From positions 62,001 to 126,000 of the forward strand of contig CACMUL010000002.1 in the NCBI GenBank assembly GCA_902616855.1: a stretch of DNA of 64,000 nt, given 5' to 3'. The translations under genes and the position numbers were made by a program. The notes below the pieces were generated by a model that searched no databases, was not told the DNA's origin, and saw nothing but the letters and a program-made list of their open reading frames with translations. Below are positions 63,738 to 64,000 of this stretch, piece by piece. The stretch's first letter is position 1; every line of letters begins with the position of its first letter. This DNA comes from an uncultured Alphaproteobacteria bacterium. GTDB lineage: Bacteria; Pseudomonadota; Alphaproteobacteria; HIMB59.

Positions 63738-64000
63738 TTGATATCTTATTTAGGTAATAGCATTATTTATATTTCGTTATTACTAACAATCTTATTTTAT
63801 ATAAATTTATTAAGAAAAATAATACCCTCAACTACTTTATCGCTAAAATTAATTTATTATATAAACCTTATTCCTTTTGGGCTTTTGGTATACGCATTTT
63901 CAATTTCAGATTTTACTTTATTAAACGTAGTTGAAAATTCTTATGTTGATGATCCTATTTTTTATAAAATGACATCTTCTTGGGGTAGTCATGAGGGATC
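63738..64000 (+). CDS. ccmF: Cytochrome c heme lyase subunit CcmF (partial)
   Basis: Cut by the window end; not in the ORF track. A TTG at 63738 right after the ccmE stop, with GGAGAGG 7 nt before, opens ISYLGNSIIYISLLLTILFY..., then FSISDFTLLNVVENSYVDDP and SSWGSHEGS at the edge, which match the CcmF N-terminus (conserved WGSHEGS). It would join heme from CcmE to apocytochrome c. About 87 residues visible. Confidence 0.92.
   Translation, partial: MISYLGNSIIYISLLLTILFYINLLRKIIPSTTLSLKLIYYINLIPFGLLVYAFSISDFTLLNVVENSYVDDPIFYKMTSSWGSHEG

Noticed and set aside
1-64000. CRISPR arrays, insertion sequences, prophage, rRNA genes
   Set aside because: No repeat-spacer pattern, transposase, integrase or rRNA-like sequence was seen on either strand.

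Overview
The window is a gene-dense, AT-rich bacterial chromosome segment with very short spacers, many 1-20 nt gene overlaps and no insertion sequences, phage genes or CRISPR arrays. GcrA, a FYDLN-type zinc protein, CarD, a SUV3-type helicase, the ffh-rpsP-rimM-trmD-rplS-leuCDB-asd block and the dapF-mtaB-ftsY-yciB block all point to an alphaproteobacterium. Strong AT bias, compaction, many solute-binding transporters and tiny regulatory spacers suggest a streamlined marine heterotroph, for example of the AEGEAN-169/HIMB59 or SAR11-like type; that lineage call is inference.

1-12.2 kb is a polyol / glycerol-phosphate catabolic island. On the minus strand lie a Tat-signal solute-binding protein, two permeases, two non-identical ATPases and an FGGY kinase (cut by the window edge). 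Divergent from it on the plus strand are a glycerol-1-phosphate dehydrogenase-like protein, GlpD, GlpK and a LysR regulator. 12.2-23.0 kb is a TCA block: acnA converges on sucB, and sdhCDAB-mdh-sucAB run on the minus strand, without sucCD or lpd. 23.0-30.9 kb holds a possible structured RNA, a split TRAP transporter (permeases on plus, binding protein on minus) and an acetoacetate-activation set (YbgC-type thioesterase, acetoacetyl-CoA synthetase, thiolase, EamA exporter).

30.9-41.2 kb is accessory: small unknown membrane proteins, a secreted polysaccharide-lyase-like protein, tRNA-Arg(TCG), an EF-hand secreted protein, a tandem PAP2 phosphatase next to a GT-C-like membrane protein, a class III aminotransferase with a micro-ORF before it, a quinone oxidoreductase, Hsp20 with a visible sigma-32 promoter and a possible RNA thermometer, SodB and a pyridoxal kinase.

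41.2-64 kb is mostly housekeeping: asd, leuBDC, rplS, trmD, rimM, rpsP, ffh, dapF, mtaB, ftsY, yciB, pgk, gcrA, a pectinacetylesterase-like protein, tRNA-Arg(CCT), recX, rpmF, a FYDLN protein, carD, fdxA, a TerB protein, a SUV3-type helicase, a histone-H1-like Lys/Ala protein and ccmABCDEF (ccmF cut by the edge). A recurrent theme is charged disordered tails: long acidic tails on S16, L19 and L32, and long lysine-rich tails on CarD, the helicase and the H1-like protein.

The most interesting things to follow up are the glycerophosphate island that could handle both enantiomers with an asymmetric two-ATPase importer, a candidate structured RNA at 23.2 kb, the Hsp20 leader, the SucB without an E3-binding domain, and two micro-ORFs coupled to metabolic genes.
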